Assembly: GCA_038319215.1 (NCBI GenBank) | Contig: JBBQCZ010000001.1 | Location: forward strand, 33,410-97,409 | Length of the DNA stretch: 64,000 nucleotides | Source: Bact-19 sp038319215 | Lineage (GTDB): Bacteria > Bacteroidota > Bacteroidia > Bacteroidales > ML635J-15 | Direction: 5' to 3' | Shown: one piece after another, positions 56,028 to 64,000 of the stretch | How positions within the stretch are numbered: the stretch's first letter is position 1 | Layout of the letters: every line of letters begins with the position of its first letter | Made by a program: the position numbers and the translations under genes | The notes under the pieces: model-generated | Seen by the model: the letters and a program-made list of their open reading frames with translations, nothing else | Database searches by the model: none | What the model was told of the DNA's origin: nothing

Positions 56028-56113
56028 TTGAAATTATCTCGAAAAATACTTTTATCGAACAAATTTATAATTATTTTTTTCTGTTAATTAATAAACAAAA
56101 GAAAAAAAATAAT

Positions 56114-56121
56114 TAGTTTTG
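56114..56121 (+). promoter_or_regulatory. -7 promoter element before the antiporter gene
   Basis: TAGTTTTG (TAnnTTTG), 24 bases before ATG 56146. Confidence 0.55.
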
Positions 56122-56145
56122 CCACAATTTAAATTTTAAAGCATT

Positions 56146-57477
56146 ATGATACTATTATCCGCTTCTTTAGAAAACGTTAACATGCCGTTATGGGCAATTA
56201 TTCCGTTCGTATTAATGCTGGCCATGATTGCTGTTGGTCCACTATTGTTTCACCACTGGTGGGAAGAAAATAAAAACAAACTAATTGTTTCTTTAGCCTT
56301 GGGTGTTCCTACTGCTGCCTATCTTATTTCGCAGCATTTATCAGAAGCTCTAACGTATCAGTTATTGTTTGATTATATTCCATTCATTATTCTATTAGGT
56401 GCTTTGTTTGTAATTACAGGTGGCATACATTTGAAGGGAGATATTCAGGCTAAACCTTGGATAAATACAACATTTTTATTGATTGGAGCTATTTTGGCTT
56501 CTGTAATGGGAACTACCGGAGCTGCAATGTTGTTAATTCGTCCAGTTATTAAAACAAATTCTGAAAGAAAGTTTAAAGTTCATACAATATTATTCTTCAT
56601 CGGTATTGTTGCAAATTGTGGTGGATTGCTAACTCCACTCGGAGATCCTCCATTGTTCTTGCTTTATTTACGTGGTGCAGAATTTACTTGGTTCTTCCAC
56701 ATGTTACCAGAATGGGCAGTTACAAACGCTTTATTATTAGTAATTTATTTTATTGTTGATTCATATTATTATAAAAAAGAGCCACTAGAAAACATCAAAT
56801 TTGATAACTCACATATAGAGCCAATAAGACTAAAAGGAAATTTAAACTTTTTATGGTTAGCCGGTGTCGTTTTATCAGTAGCATTCTTAAATGGTCAGTA
56901 TATTGAGATTGTTCACGAAAATCATTATTTCTCATTTATTCGCGAAGGCGCAATATTATTGATGGCTATTCTTTCTTTGGTTTTAACTAAAAAAGTTGTG
57001 CGAGAAGCAAACAAATTTAGTTGGACACCAATTATTGAAGTTGCATTTTTGTTCCTTGGTATTTTCGTAACTATGGTTCCTGCTTTGCTATATCTATCTA
57101 CAAATGCTGCTTCGTTTGGAATAACAACACCTACACAGTTTTATTATGCAACAGGAGCTTTAAGTTCTTTCCTCGATAATGCACCAACAGCTGTTTCGTT
57201 CCACAATCTTGCATTGGGAATGAATCCAGGAGGAGGGCCACTAACAGGAGCCGGATTTATTGCCGGAATACCAGAAATATTGCTCACCGCGATTTGTATA
57301 GGTGCTGTATTCTTTGGATCAATGACATATATTGGTAATGGACCTAACTTTATGGTAAAAGCAATTGCTGAGGAAAATAAAATCAACATGCCATCTTTCT
57401 TTGGTTATATGATTAAATTCTCATTTATAGTATTACTTCCAGTTTACATCTTGGTTCAATTGATTTTTATTCACTAG
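56146..57477 (+). CDS. Na+/H+ antiporter, NhaD/ArsB-CitM superfamily
   Basis: 443 residues, about twelve transmembrane helices. The motifs GTTGAAMLLIRPVIKTN, VANCGGLLTPLGDPPLF and, in the second half, SFLDNAPTAVSFHNLAL and GSMTYIGNGPNFMVKAIA are the paired inverted-topology loops of the ion-transporter superfamily, closest in pattern to NhaD-type sodium/proton antiporters. Expected in the inner membrane, with sodium or pH homeostasis. It is followed by a good intrinsic terminator. Confidence 0.85.
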   Translation: MILLSASLENVNMPLWAIIPFVLMLAMIAVGPLLFHHWWEENKNKLIVSLALGVPTAAYLISQHLSEALTYQLLFDYIPFIILLGALFVITGGIHLKGDIQAKPWINTTFLLIGAILASVMGTTGAAMLLIRPVIKTNSERKFKVHTILFFIGIVANCGGLLTPLGDPPLFLLYLRGAEFTWFFHMLPEWAVTNALLLVIYFIVDSYYYKKEPLENIKFDNSHIEPIRLKGNLNFLWLAGVVLSVAFLNGQYIEIVHENHYFSFIREGAILLMAILSLVLTKKVVREANKFSWTPIIEVAFLFLGIFVTMVPALLYLSTNAASFGITTPTQFYYATGALSSFLDNAPTAVSFHNLALGMNPGGGPLTGAGFIAGIPEILLTAICIGAVFFGSMTYIGNGPNFMVKAIAEENKINMPSFFGYMIKFSFIVLLPVYILVQLIFIH

Positions 57478-57499
57478 AAATTACAAAATATTCGTTATT

Positions 57500-57528
57500 A
57501 AGCCTGGCTATATGTCAGGCTTTTTTTA
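57500..57528 (+). terminator. Intrinsic terminator after the antiporter gene
   Basis: AGCCTG (57501-57506) pairs with CAGGCT (57516-57521) around a nine-base loop, followed by seven T. The right arm overlaps the 3' end of the convergent histidine kinase gene; read on the minus strand it lacks a U-tract, so it serves the plus strand only. Confidence 0.75.
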
Positions 57529-60469
57529 TAACATATTTCTCTATAATTTCGAGAAGACTTTGGCGGTTAATGGGTTTAGGAATGTAGTCGTTAAAACCTT
57601 GGTCAAAGAATAAGCTTGCCTCTTCAGTTTGTGCGTAGGCTGTACAAGCTATTATTGGAATGCTAGGGTTTATTTTTTTTATTTCAACTAAAGCATCAGA
57701 ACCAGAAAGACCAGGCATTTTAATATCCATTAAAACTAAATCAATAGTTTGCTTCGACGATTGAACTATTTCAACAGCTTCAATTCCTGTTTTTGCATGA
57801 AATACTTCGGCTCCAGCTTTTGTTAATATGGTTTTAATTAATTGAAAATTTATTTTCTCGTCTTCTGCTACTAAAACACTTACCCCATTTAGTAGAATTG
57901 GCGACTTCTCTTGATTTATGGTTGCATTTTCAATTCTCGAAGAGTTATTTACTGGAATTGTAAATGTAAATTCTGCACCATTGTCTGGTTCAGAAATAAG
58001 ACTTATTTTCCCGCCTAATATTTCGGTATAAGCTTTTGCAATTGACAAACCTAAACCTGTACCACCGTATTCCCAGTTTTCGTTATCTACTTGTCTAAAT
58101 CTATCAAAAATTAAAGCATGAAATTTTGATGGAATTCCTTTTCCAGAATCTGAAACAAAGAATTTTATAGTTAAATCGCTAATATAATAACCAAACTTAA
58201 CATACCCTATCGAAGTAAATTTAATTGCATTACTAATAAGGTTTGTTAAAATTTGTCGTAATTTAGTTTTATCTGTACTAATAAAAAAAGCTTCGGCCGA
58301 TGACTTGATTGTTGACAGACTAAAATTTTTGTTTTTAACTTGAGGCTGGAAAAATCTTTCCAAATCATCAACCATTATGTTAATGTCAAAACTTTCTTTT
58401 CTAATGTTTATTTGTTTTGTTTCAATTTGCGAAATATCAATAAGATCGTTTACAATTTTTAGAAGCTGATTGCATGATGAATTTATTATTTCTGCATATC
58501 TTAATCTTTCCTCTTCTTCAAGCCCAGGTTGCGAAATAAGCTCGCTAAAACCTATCAATCCATTCATTGGGGTTCTAATTTCATGGCTCATATTTGCTAA
58601 AAAAGCGGATTTTAGCTTATCACTCTCTTCGGCTTTCTCTTTTGCCTTAATCAATTCGAAATCAATAATTTTTCTTTCTGTTATATCTCTACCTACTCCA
58701 ATAATTTCGACAACTTCACTAGCTGAATTAAGAATAGCTTTGTCGCTCCAGGCTAGCCATCTCCATCCATTTACTGTCATTGCTCGTTGTTCTATATAGC
58801 ATGTGTGGGGATAATGTTTTAAAGTACTCATTGCTTTTGCAGTGGCCTGTTGGTCGTCCTCATGAACCATGGGCATAAAGTTGGTATTCAACAACTCAAC
58901 TTCTGTTTTACCAAACATTTTGCAATAAGTATTGCTCGCATATAAAAACCTTCCATGCGCATCTACCTTAACAACAAGATCGTTCTGATTTTCTATTAAC
59001 AGTCGATATTTCTCTTCACTCAAAGCAAGGTCTATTTCTGCTTTTTTCCTTTTTGTAATATCAAAAATTACACCTTCTATGTAGTTTTCATTTTTGTCAT
59101 TAACAAACATCCCTCTTTCCCAAACGTATTTTACTTTTCCCGATTTGGAAATAATTCTGTATTCTAGAACAAAAGATTTATTTTTAGAAATACTTTTGCT
59201 GACCTTTTCCCAGACATTTTTACGATCATCAGAATGAATAACATCTTTATATGTCAGATTTTTACTGTTTATAAGGTCTTCTGGTTCATAGCCAGTAATG
59301 TCTTTACATCCTTTTGATAAGAATACCATAGTCCAATCCTGATCCATTTTGCAACGATAAGCAAGCCCAGGCATATTGTCCATTAGCATACCCAGCTTAT
59401 TCTCACTTTCATAAAGGCTTTTTTCTGCTTCCTTAAGTTTGGAGATGTCTGTTGCAATATGTATTATTTTTGTGAGCTTTCCATTAAGATCAAACACTGG
59501 TGTGCATGAAACGTAAAAGTTTCCTTCACAGGCTTCGATTTCCATTTCTGTTGATTCGAAACGATTATTTTTTATCATTTCTTCCATAGGGCAGTTATGA
59601 GCTATCCCTTCAAAGCTCTCACCGTGGAAAATTTGATAACACTTTTTGCCCAAAAGCTCTTCTCTTGGCTTTCCCAATAATTTTTGCACAGCATTGTTTA
59701 TCTCAACAACTTCGTTCTGAGGGCTCAATATTACCGTTGGATGGCCAATTGCATTAAAAATAGTTTGCCAATCCGACCTTGACTGTTCGAGTTCAATTTC
59801 GGCATTTCTTTGTGCTGTAATATCTCGATGATGTTCAATAATTTTGACAACATCACCAGACTTATCCTTTACTGGGTAAGCTCTCACATCTAGCCATTTG
59901 CTTTTATCTTCGTTATATTTAATTGCTTGAACTGGCTCTCCAGTTTTTAGGCACTCATTTGTAGGACAGTTTTCGAAATCACGCGAAATTCCTTTAATTT
60001 CGTGGCAATACTTTCCAAGAACCTCAGCATTTGTTTTCCCTAAAAAATCTAAGCCTGTTTTATTGTAATATAGAACTTTGTTCTCTGAGTTATGTATCGA
60101 AATGATATCTGGAATAATATCAAACATCTGCTTAAAAAATCCATCATTCATCTCGGCATCGGCAATGTCGGCATTATGACTGTCGAAAAACAAGAGAGAG
60201 TTTCCATCTGCCGTTTTAAATTGCGTTACAGAAATCTGGAGTAAATCTCCATTTTTTTTTCTAATTGCTGTTATGCAATTGAATTCTGGAATAAAAAACA
60301 CTTCGTTTAAGCTGTGTCCAATAATTTCTTGCGCAGAGTAGCCACTTATTTCCAGAAAATAATTATTTGCAAATAAGATAATAGATTCTGTGTTGACTAA
60401 TAGTAAGCCAGAACTAATATTATCTATTATTTCAGAAATAGTCGGTTTATTGTTTTCGATGTTTTCCAC
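57515..60469 (-). CDS. Soluble multi-PAS hybrid histidine kinase
   Basis: 984 residues starting at GTG 60469; an in-frame stop lies four codons upstream and no ATG fits. About five PAS/PAC units fill 1-610 (ISGYSAQEIIGHSLNEVF, DITAQRNAE, TDISKLKEAEK, ITKRKKAE, DITERKI mark their ends). A HisKA domain follows with the phospho-acceptor His in FLANMSHEIRTPMNG, then a HATPase domain (NLISNAIKF, DSGKGI, GTGLGLSIAKAY), and a C-terminal receiver domain (LVLMDIKMPGLSG). No transmembrane helix or signal peptide, so it senses cytoplasmic cues. No separate response regulator is adjacent. C-x-x-x-x-C motifs in two PAS units (NCPTNEC) might bind a cofactor. Confidence 0.88.
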   Translation of the reverse strand: MENIENNKPTISEIIDNISSGLLLVNTESIILFANNYFLEISGYSAQEIIGHSLNEVFFIPEFNCITAIRKKNGDLLQISVTQFKTADGNSLLFFDSHNADIADAEMNDGFFKQMFDIIPDIISIHNSENKVLYYNKTGLDFLGKTNAEVLGKYCHEIKGISRDFENCPTNECLKTGEPVQAIKYNEDKSKWLDVRAYPVKDKSGDVVKIIEHHRDITAQRNAEIELEQSRSDWQTIFNAIGHPTVILSPQNEVVEINNAVQKLLGKPREELLGKKCYQIFHGESFEGIAHNCPMEEMIKNNRFESTEMEIEACEGNFYVSCTPVFDLNGKLTKIIHIATDISKLKEAEKSLYESENKLGMLMDNMPGLAYRCKMDQDWTMVFLSKGCKDITGYEPEDLINSKNLTYKDVIHSDDRKNVWEKVSKSISKNKSFVLEYRIISKSGKVKYVWERGMFVNDKNENYIEGVIFDITKRKKAEIDLALSEEKYRLLIENQNDLVVKVDAHGRFLYASNTYCKMFGKTEVELLNTNFMPMVHEDDQQATAKAMSTLKHYPHTCYIEQRAMTVNGWRWLAWSDKAILNSASEVVEIIGVGRDITERKIIDFELIKAKEKAEESDKLKSAFLANMSHEIRTPMNGLIGFSELISQPGLEEEERLRYAEIINSSCNQLLKIVNDLIDISQIETKQINIRKESFDINIMVDDLERFFQPQVKNKNFSLSTIKSSAEAFFISTDKTKLRQILTNLISNAIKFTSIGYVKFGYYISDLTIKFFVSDSGKGIPSKFHALIFDRFRQVDNENWEYGGTGLGLSIAKAYTEILGGKISLISEPDNGAEFTFTIPVNNSSRIENATINQEKSPILLNGVSVLVAEDEKINFQLIKTILTKAGAEVFHAKTGIEAVEIVQSSKQTIDLVLMDIKMPGLSGSDALVEIKKINPSIPIIACTAYAQTEEASLFFDQGFNDYIPKPINRQSLLEIIEKYVIKKA

Positions 60470-60601
60470 AGAATTTGTTTAAACTACAAGAACTTTATAC
60501 GGAAGATATTTTTTTTAGTTACACTTACCTTTTCTGACAAAAAGTTGATTTTTAACTACAATTTAAAATTTTACAAACAAAATGGCTTTTTCTTGAAATA
60601 A

Positions 60602-62161
60602 TTACTTTTTCCCTTTGCCTTTTTTAAGACTTTTTCCATCAATTTTAACAAGCTCATCGTTTCTGTAGGTATATGTCATATATAGAGATCCGTCTTCGCT
60701 GTATTTTTTCCAATCTTTTTGTTTTTTTCCAATGCGATAATCACCTATAAGTTCAACTTTTCCATCAGGATAAAACCACTTATGAGTTCCTTCTTCATCA
60801 CCGTTTTTGTATGCCCCAGTAAACCGAAGTCTATTTGTATCGTAATAATAATGTTTCCAGACGCCTATTTTTTCGTCAAGTTCGTATGATCCTTTTTCCA
60901 GAATATCACCAACCTGATATATCCATTCTCCTACTTTGGCATCATCGAAGTAAGTACCTTTAAGAATAACATTTTCCAATGAATCATACTCAGTATAAGG
61001 CCCCTCACGTTTTCCATCAAGATAAACCTCATCCCTCTTTTTTGTTCCACCTGGATATTGCCACAACCATTCTCTGTCTGGCTTTCCCGACATATAATAG
61101 CCTTCAAGTTCGGTACTTCCATTGGGGTAATAAAAAATCCATTTACCGTCTTTTAATCCATTAACATAATTCCCTTCGCCAAAATAATAATTAAAATACT
61201 GATCATAAAGCTTCCAAAGCCCGGTTCTTTGTCCTTTTTCGTCGAATAAACCTTCGCCCAATAGTTCACCTTCGCCAGTATATTCTTTTGCTGTTGCTAA
61301 TTTTCCTTGCTGATTGTATTCTTTATGAATTCCAACAGGAATATTATCCACAAAAGCACCTTCGTATTGCAGCTTTCCATCAGGGAAATATGATTTTTTT
61401 ATTTCCGCTTTTAACTTTATTTCATCTTCTTCCTTTGGCACATAAAGCTCACCATTTACATATTTTTTCTCGCTGAGAAGCTTCCCATTCAATTCATACT
61501 CTCTATATATTCCGTGCAGCTTCCCATTGAAATAATTAGATTCTGTTTTTTTATTTCCATTAGAATAAAACTCTATCCATCTGCCTTGTTTTACTCCATT
61601 GTCGTCTTTTCTATTTATCCTTATAGTTTCAACTAAATAACCGTTGTAATAACTAAAAAGAGTAATAACCACAGAGTTTTTATCAAATTCTTTTCCTTCG
61701 CCACTACGCTTGTCTAGCTTGTACAAAAACGAAAATTTCTGATACCCATCTATGTCATAATAGTAAGATATTCCCTCTCTTGAGCCGTTTAGGTAAAGTT
61801 CTTTGGATGATTGATAATAAATTTTAGCAGAATCTTCATTATAATAAAAGTCGTGGGTAAATGTATAACCGTTTTTTTTATCCTGTCTATAAGTTATTTC
61901 ACTAATAAGCTGTCCATCGGGATTGTAGAACTTCCAGATACTATCCAGCAAAAAATAAAGTCGATTTCCTTCCGATTTTAATGTGCCGTCCTCATAGTAA
62001 TTTTTCCAGTATCCATCTGGTTGTCCATCTCTCATATTGCCTTCAGCCGACACATTCCCATTTGGATAATAAAAACGGTTAATACCATTAGGGTCAATGT
62101 CCTGAGCCCTAATTGCAGAAATGCCAACAAAAACCAATATTGTAAAAAACCAATATTTCAT
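60602..62161 (-). CDS. Large exported MORN-repeat protein (MORN_2 / YwqK-like)
   Basis: 519 residues from ATG 62161 (MKYWFFTILVFVGISAIRAQ, signal peptide); the longer frame to 62233 would precede this signal peptide with 24 residues and is rejected. About 18 repeats of 22-24 residues carry the Y-P-N/D-G-x-L-x-x-x-G-x-x-x-x-G-x-W pattern (YPNGNVSAEGN, FYSNGNKKTESN, YFPDGKLQYEGAF, YPNGSTELEGY). The tail is lysine-rich. Like the protein at 23529 it is exported and has no enzyme motif. The target is unknown; protein-protein binding is a guess. Confidence 0.82.
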   Translation of the reverse strand: MKYWFFTILVFVGISAIRAQDIDPNGINRFYYPNGNVSAEGNMRDGQPDGYWKNYYEDGTLKSEGNRLYFLLDSIWKFYNPDGQLISEITYRQDKKNGYTFTHDFYYNEDSAKIYYQSSKELYLNGSREGISYYYDIDGYQKFSFLYKLDKRSGEGKEFDKNSVVITLFSYYNGYLVETIRINRKDDNGVKQGRWIEFYSNGNKKTESNYFNGKLHGIYREYELNGKLLSEKKYVNGELYVPKEEDEIKLKAEIKKSYFPDGKLQYEGAFVDNIPVGIHKEYNQQGKLATAKEYTGEGELLGEGLFDEKGQRTGLWKLYDQYFNYYFGEGNYVNGLKDGKWIFYYPNGSTELEGYYMSGKPDREWLWQYPGGTKKRDEVYLDGKREGPYTEYDSLENVILKGTYFDDAKVGEWIYQVGDILEKGSYELDEKIGVWKHYYYDTNRLRFTGAYKNGDEEGTHKWFYPDGKVELIGDYRIGKKQKDWKKYSEDGSLYMTYTYRNDELVKIDGKSLKKGKGKK

Positions 62162-62404
62162 CGGTTGTAAAATTACTAAAAATAAGGATTGGGAAATAAA
62201 AAAGCTATAATTAAATAGATTAAAAAAATTCAACTCAAAAATATATGCTGAAATCTGTTGAAATTACTTCGACAGCTTAACAATTGTAAAAAAAAAGCAT
62301 TACTTAAAACTAAATAAGTTTTCAAAAAGATTAAATCAGCCCCGCTATTTAAACAAATTCTAAATAAATCTGTTTGTTAAGTAGAACTTTAAATTAAATA
62401 GACA

Positions 62405-63103
62405 ATGAAAAAAAATATAGTTAACAATGCTTTAATAATTTTATTTGCCATGCCAACCGTAGCAATTGCACAGGAATACAAATTACCAGAACTTAATTAT
62501 TCGTATTCTGATTTGGAACCCTATATTGATGAAATGACAATGGAAATTCATTACACAAAACACCATCAGGCATATGTAAACAACCTTAACAAAGCTGTAG
62601 AAAACACTGATGCTGCAAAGCTAAATCTTGAAGACTTAATGTTAAATGTAAGTAAGTTTAGCCCAGCGATAAGAAATAATGGTGGCGGTCATTACAATCA
62701 CAGTCTTTTCTGGAATATTCTGTCTCCAAAACCACAAGTTTTACCTAGCGGAAAGCTAGCAGAAATGATAAAAGAATCTTTCGGGAGTGTTGAAGAATTA
62801 AAGAAACAGTTAAATCAAGCAGGAGCAACAAGATTTGGTTCTGGTTGGGCTTGGTTGGTTTTAACAAAAGACAATAAACTGGTTGTAAGTTCTACCCCAA
62901 ATCAAGATAATCCATTGATGGACCTTGCCGAAGTTCGCGGTATTCCAATTCTAGGAATTGATGTATGGGAACATGCTTACTATTTGAAATATCAAAATAA
63001 ACGTGCTGATTATCTAGAAGCATTCTGGAATGTTCTGGACTGGAAAAAAGTTGAAGAAAACCTCGATTCGGCACAAAAAAGTGACTTATTAAAGAAAATA
63101 TAA
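62405..63103 (+). CDS. Exported Fe/Mn superoxide dismutase
   Basis: 232 residues. The N-terminal MKKNIVNNALIILFAMPTVA ... IAQ is a signal peptide, so it should work in the periplasm or outside. The core has all four ligands: H in MEIHYTKHHQAY, H in GGGHYNHSLFW, and D and H in GIDVWEHAYYLKYQNKR. The NNGGGHYNHS and GSGWAWLV motifs match the Fe/Mn family; metal choice cannot be read with confidence. Typical cytosolic enzymes lack this leader. It is followed by a strong terminator. Confidence 0.9.
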   Translation: MKKNIVNNALIILFAMPTVAIAQEYKLPELNYSYSDLEPYIDEMTMEIHYTKHHQAYVNNLNKAVENTDAAKLNLEDLMLNVSKFSPAIRNNGGGHYNHSLFWNILSPKPQVLPSGKLAEMIKESFGSVEELKKQLNQAGATRFGSGWAWLVLTKDNKLVVSSTPNQDNPLMDLAEVRGIPILGIDVWEHAYYLKYQNKRADYLEAFWNVLDWKKVEENLDSAQKSDLLKKI

Positions 63104-63129
63104 TAAAAATAGTTTTTGTGGTTTTGAAG

Positions 63130-63162
63130 CCGATTGGAGAAGTTTCTCTAATCGGTTTTTTT
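63130..63162 (+). terminator. Intrinsic terminator after the superoxide dismutase gene
   Basis: A 12-base arm (63130-63141) pairs with 63144-63155, with one G-U pair, followed by seven T. It sits between convergent genes and touches the stop of the flavin reductase gene. Confidence 0.8.
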
Positions 63163-63745
63163 ATTGCTTAATCCAAACTCCAGTAATTTCGCCGATAATC
63201 ATAGTGTGAAAATCTTTTTGAGGATATTTGTCTTTTACAACATCCTTATCAATAAATTCATCTTCCTTAATAACTGTAGAATAAAGCTTTTTACATTCCA
63301 AAACAATATAAGCTTCTTTAAAAGCTACAGATCCGTTAGGCGTAATAACTGGGTGTAACTTTTCGTAGTTCATTTTGTCGAAATTCTTACCAGAAACACT
63401 TCCCATTTTTTTCAAAATATCTTTGTCTTCTTCTTTGTAAAAAGTAATTGTGTAATAATTTTCGCGTTCGGTATAAATATGTGTATGTCTTTGCGGACGG
63501 ACAAAAATTGTAGTTACTGGTTTTTCCCAAAGCCAACCCATTTCACCCCACGAGGCTGTCATCATATTATAATCAGTGGCATTTCCGGCAGAAATTAACA
63601 TCCAGTCGTTGCCAATCATTTTTATCATGTTATCGTCCAATTCCTTCCAAGTAATCTGTTTAAAGTCTTTCATGTCTTCCAGTTTTGTTTGAGCAGTGCA
63701 GGAGAAACTCACCGCAATAAATAGCATTAAAAATAATTTATTCAT
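63161..63745 (-). CDS. Lipoprotein-type flavin reductase domain protein
   Basis: 194 residues. The N-terminus (MLFIAVSFSCTAQ) has a lipobox FSC. The body matches the flavin-reductase-like/split-barrel FMN-binding family: DWMLISAGNATDYNMMTASW, EKPVTTIFVRPQRHTH, ENYYTITFY and VAFKEAYIVLECK. These enzymes bind FMN and use NAD(P)H in the cytoplasm; an exported, lipid-anchored form is unusual and needs a flavin outside the cytosol. It is convergent to the exported superoxide dismutase and has its own promoter. Confidence 0.8.
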   Translation of the reverse strand: MNKLFLMLFIAVSFSCTAQTKLEDMKDFKQITWKELDDNMIKMIGNDWMLISAGNATDYNMMTASWGEMGWLWEKPVTTIFVRPQRHTHIYTERENYYTITFYKEEDKDILKKMGSVSGKNFDKMNYEKLHPVITPNGSVAFKEAYIVLECKKLYSTVIKEDEFIDKDVVKDKYPQKDFHTMIIGEITGVWIKQ

Positions 63746-63759
63746 GTTTTAATTTTTTA

Positions 63760-63767
63760 CAAATATA
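63760..63767 (-). promoter_or_regulatory. -7 promoter element before the flavin reductase gene
   Basis: The minus strand reads TATATTTG (TAnnTTTG), 14 bases before ATG 63745. Confidence 0.6.
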
Positions 63768-63867
63768 GTTGTTTTTTAATTACTCAAAAATTGAGTAACA
63801 AATTAGTGACAGAGCAAACGCATCTTTACTCAAGCGCATTGAATTATTTGTAAAGACTAAAATGTAT

Positions 63868-63883
63868 TCCCGATAAATCGGGA
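63868..63883. repeat. Short hairpin (TCCCGAT / ATCGGGA)
   Basis: A seven-base inverted repeat with a tight AA loop in non-coding DNA. The neighbouring words tgtattcccg and taccgata also occur at 33131-33180 (the second in reverse orientation), suggesting a dispersed intergenic element. Confidence 0.4.
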
Positions 63884-63976
63884 TTTCGCTAACTCAAATT
63901 GTTTTGAATACTCGCACTGCGGTACCGATAGACGTTTAGTTATGTAATAAAAGCGAAGCGCATTATAGTTTTAATT

Positions 63977-64000
63977 AACCCCGTCCTGCAGGTCGGGGTT
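63977..64000. repeat. Near-perfect GC-rich palindrome at the right edge
   Basis: AACCCCG (63977-63983) mirrors CGGGGTT (63994-64000) around a self-complementary CCTGCAGG core, with one T/T mismatch. It may be a terminator or repeat unit whose continuation lies outside the window. Confidence 0.55.

Noticed and set aside
62162..62233. Start at 62233 for the large MORN protein
   Set aside because: It precedes a clear signal peptide at ATG 62161 by 24 residues, which would bury the export signal.

Overview
The window is AT-rich and reads as a chromosome segment of a Bacteroidota organism. Evidence: several secreted proteins end in type IX secretion (T9SS) type A C-terminal domains (YPNP-type start, closing beta-strands); promoters fit the Bacteroidota -7 element TAnnTTTG; lipoproteins follow a short ...SC lipobox; and the orders sigma-54 activator-LptE-TPR-SecG, RbfA-FtsX-like permease and NUDIX/PyrE/SRPBCC are ones I recall from this phylum. 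I see no rRNA, tRNA, CRISPR array, phage module or intact insertion sequence. The exact family cannot be told from the sequence; Bacteroidales/Marinilabiliales-like is a guess.

Layout. 1-12.6 kb (minus): two start-stop-coupled genes for very large exported proteins. One is a 1363-residue fibronectin/P-domain T9SS protein. The other is a giant choice-of-anchor L protein whose reading frame stays open for 2831 codons to the left edge and carries about 27 repeats of 76 residues. 12.7-16.7 kb (minus): a polysaccharide unit with a tandem-duplicated Wzz-like co-polymerase, a Wzy/O-antigen ligase and a small lipoprotein. 16.8-24.3 kb: CoA-binding protein, exported sialidase, an overlapping ECF sigma/anti-sigma pair in which the anti-sigma is fused to a TonB C-terminal domain, a T9SS purple-acid-phosphatase-like protein and a MORN-repeat protein. 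24.4-30.1 kb (plus): a sigma-54 response regulator, then a tight CotH-kinase/DUF4956/VTC trio. 30.1-32.8 kb (minus): a degenerate metallophosphoesterase and a T9SS propeller protein.

33-37.4 kb (plus): GT2 glycosyltransferase, large polytopic GT-C-like protein and methyltransferase. 37.6-41.2 kb (plus): sigma-54 activator, LptE, TPR protein and SecG. 41.3-43.1 kb (minus): Crp/Fnr regulator and the futalosine-pathway enzyme MqnC. 43.3-45.6 kb: ROK kinase and an unknown exported protein. 45.8-48.2 kb (minus): FtsX-like permease, RbfA, PepE. 48.5-52.8 kb: a thioredoxin-fold protein without cysteines, NUDIX and PyrE diverging from start codons 6 bp apart, an SRPBCC protein and a T9SS protein. 52.9-55.2 kb (minus): two overlapping glycosyltransferases. 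55.4-57.5 kb (plus): LspA and a Na+/H+ antiporter. 57.5-62.2 kb (minus): a soluble multi-PAS hybrid histidine kinase and a second MORN protein. 62.4-63.7 kb: exported superoxide dismutase facing a lipoprotein-type flavin reductase.

Together the segment mixes housekeeping genes with cell-envelope functions: surface adhesins and T9SS cargo, polysaccharide synthesis, lipoprotein processing and LPS transport, and envelope sensing. The most interesting unexplained unit is the CotH/DUF4956/VTC trio (25.7-30.1 kb). The giant repeat gene, the duplicated Wzz and the anti-sigma/TonB fusion also merit follow-up. Sixteen copies of TAnnTTTG sit 14-51 bases upstream of chosen starts, and several of them move the start downstream of a longer TTG-initiated frame.
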